DNA from: Candidatus Cloacimonadota bacterium
GTDB taxonomy: Bacteria; Cloacimonadota; Cloacimonadia; Cloacimonadales; Cloacimonadaceae
DNA length: 5,528 bases
Reading direction: 5' to 3'
Assembly (NCBI GenBank): GCA_017995495.1
Contig: JAGOIS010000107.1
Span: forward strand, 1 to 5,528
Positions 5,431-5,528 of the stretch are shown here, piece by piece; within the stretch, counting starts at the first letter, position 1, and each line of letters begins with the position of its first letter. The position numbers were made by a program, and so were the translations under genes. The notes beneath the pieces are model-generated. The model did not search any database, had not been told where the DNA came from, and worked only from the letters and a program-made list of their open reading frames with translations.

Positions 5431-5528
5431 TCATTTTTTGGGTTTTCTAGGTTTGTCAAGTTTTATCTCCTTTACCTTGACTGCCAATGACTTGGAGTAG
5501 GTTCTCGCGGCCCGGCCGGCCGGGCCGC
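5431..5528 (-). CDS. Possible 3' end of an unrecognised gene (31 residues, cut by window edge)
   Basis: A minus-strand frame is open from the right edge to a TGA at 5433-5431. It ends with RTYSKSLAVKVKEIKL followed by the basic tail DKPRKPKK. The alternating hydrophobic and charged residues in LAVKVKEIKLD look like a real beta strand, and a lysine/proline-rich tail is a common protein end. Direction agrees with all other genes. The first residues (GPAGRAA) come from an all-G/C palindrome that may be a repeat or an assembly artefact, so the reading before about 5506 is uncertain. I do not recognise the family. An intergenic origin remains possible because 31 codons are too few for a firm call. 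Confidence 0.4.
   Translation of the reverse strand, partial: GPAGRAARTYSKSLAVKVKEIKLDKPRKPKK
5507..5528. repeat. 22-bp all-G/C perfect palindrome at the window edge
   Basis: Bases 5507-5517 (GCGGCCCGGCC) are followed directly by their exact reverse complement (5518-5528), with no spacer. All 22 bases are G or C, in contrast to the AT-richer sequence on the left (5378-5500). Because it ends exactly at the last base, its true length is unknown. It could be part of a coding sequence, a longer GC-rich hairpin repeat, or an assembly-end artefact. Confidence 0.8.

Noticed and set aside
5431..5459. Third TTGACA ... AAAAATGA block on the minus strand (spacer 15)
   Set aside because: It falls in the probable coding tail, where the A-run encodes the Pro-Lys-Lys end and TGA is the stop. 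The spacer also differs, so I treat it as coincidence.
5421..5459. Facing TTGACA and TGTCAA hexamers as a hairpin or divergent promoter
   Set aside because: The stem is only 6 bp with a 27-nt loop and no T tract. On the plus strand there is no acceptable -10 and no gene downstream within the window.

Overview
The window comes from a bacterial chromosome that leans GC-rich. Every gene I can support lies on the minus strand and is read from right to left. The encoded proteins suggest a Gram-negative-type organism: a LolD/MacB-like ABC ATPase with an FtsX/MacB permease, a YihY/BrkB membrane protein, and the long form of signal peptide peptidase SppA. By general feel I would guess an uncultured anaerobe of the Fibrobacterota/Cloacimonadota/Bacteroidota side of the tree. 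That is low-confidence inference; nothing here fixes the taxon.

Layout in the direction of transcription. At the right edge (5431-5528) there may be the 3' end of an unrecognised gene with a lysine-rich tail; its first visible bases are an all-G/C 22-bp palindrome at the window limit. Next comes a gene-free gap (about 5157-5430). It holds a perfect 35-bp inverted repeat made of six copies of an 11-mer (5305-5377), a weak hairpin followed by a T tract, and a promoter-like TTGACA box. A tight four-gene cluster follows: ABC ATPase (4476-5156), ABC permease (3260-4495, overlapping by 20 nt), YihY/BrkB membrane protein (2181-3257, 2-nt gap) and purH (637-2184, GTGA overlap). A tRNA-Ser(GGA) gene with encoded CCA lies at 491-584 and has its own promoter-like sequence. 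The start of sppA (435 down to 1) runs off the left edge.

The spacing argues for one mRNA for the first four genes. The ATPase and permease should form one inner-membrane complex of the lipoprotein-release/MacB type. The YihY protein is also an inner-membrane protein. PurH carries out the last two steps of IMP synthesis, so its place behind three membrane-protein genes is unusual. sppA would act on signal peptides or membrane proteins at the same membrane.

The coding content is ordinary housekeeping and envelope function. The one element that conventional annotation does not explain is the iterated 35-bp inverted repeat upstream of the ABC operon. I see no evidence for a complete new defence or mobile system.
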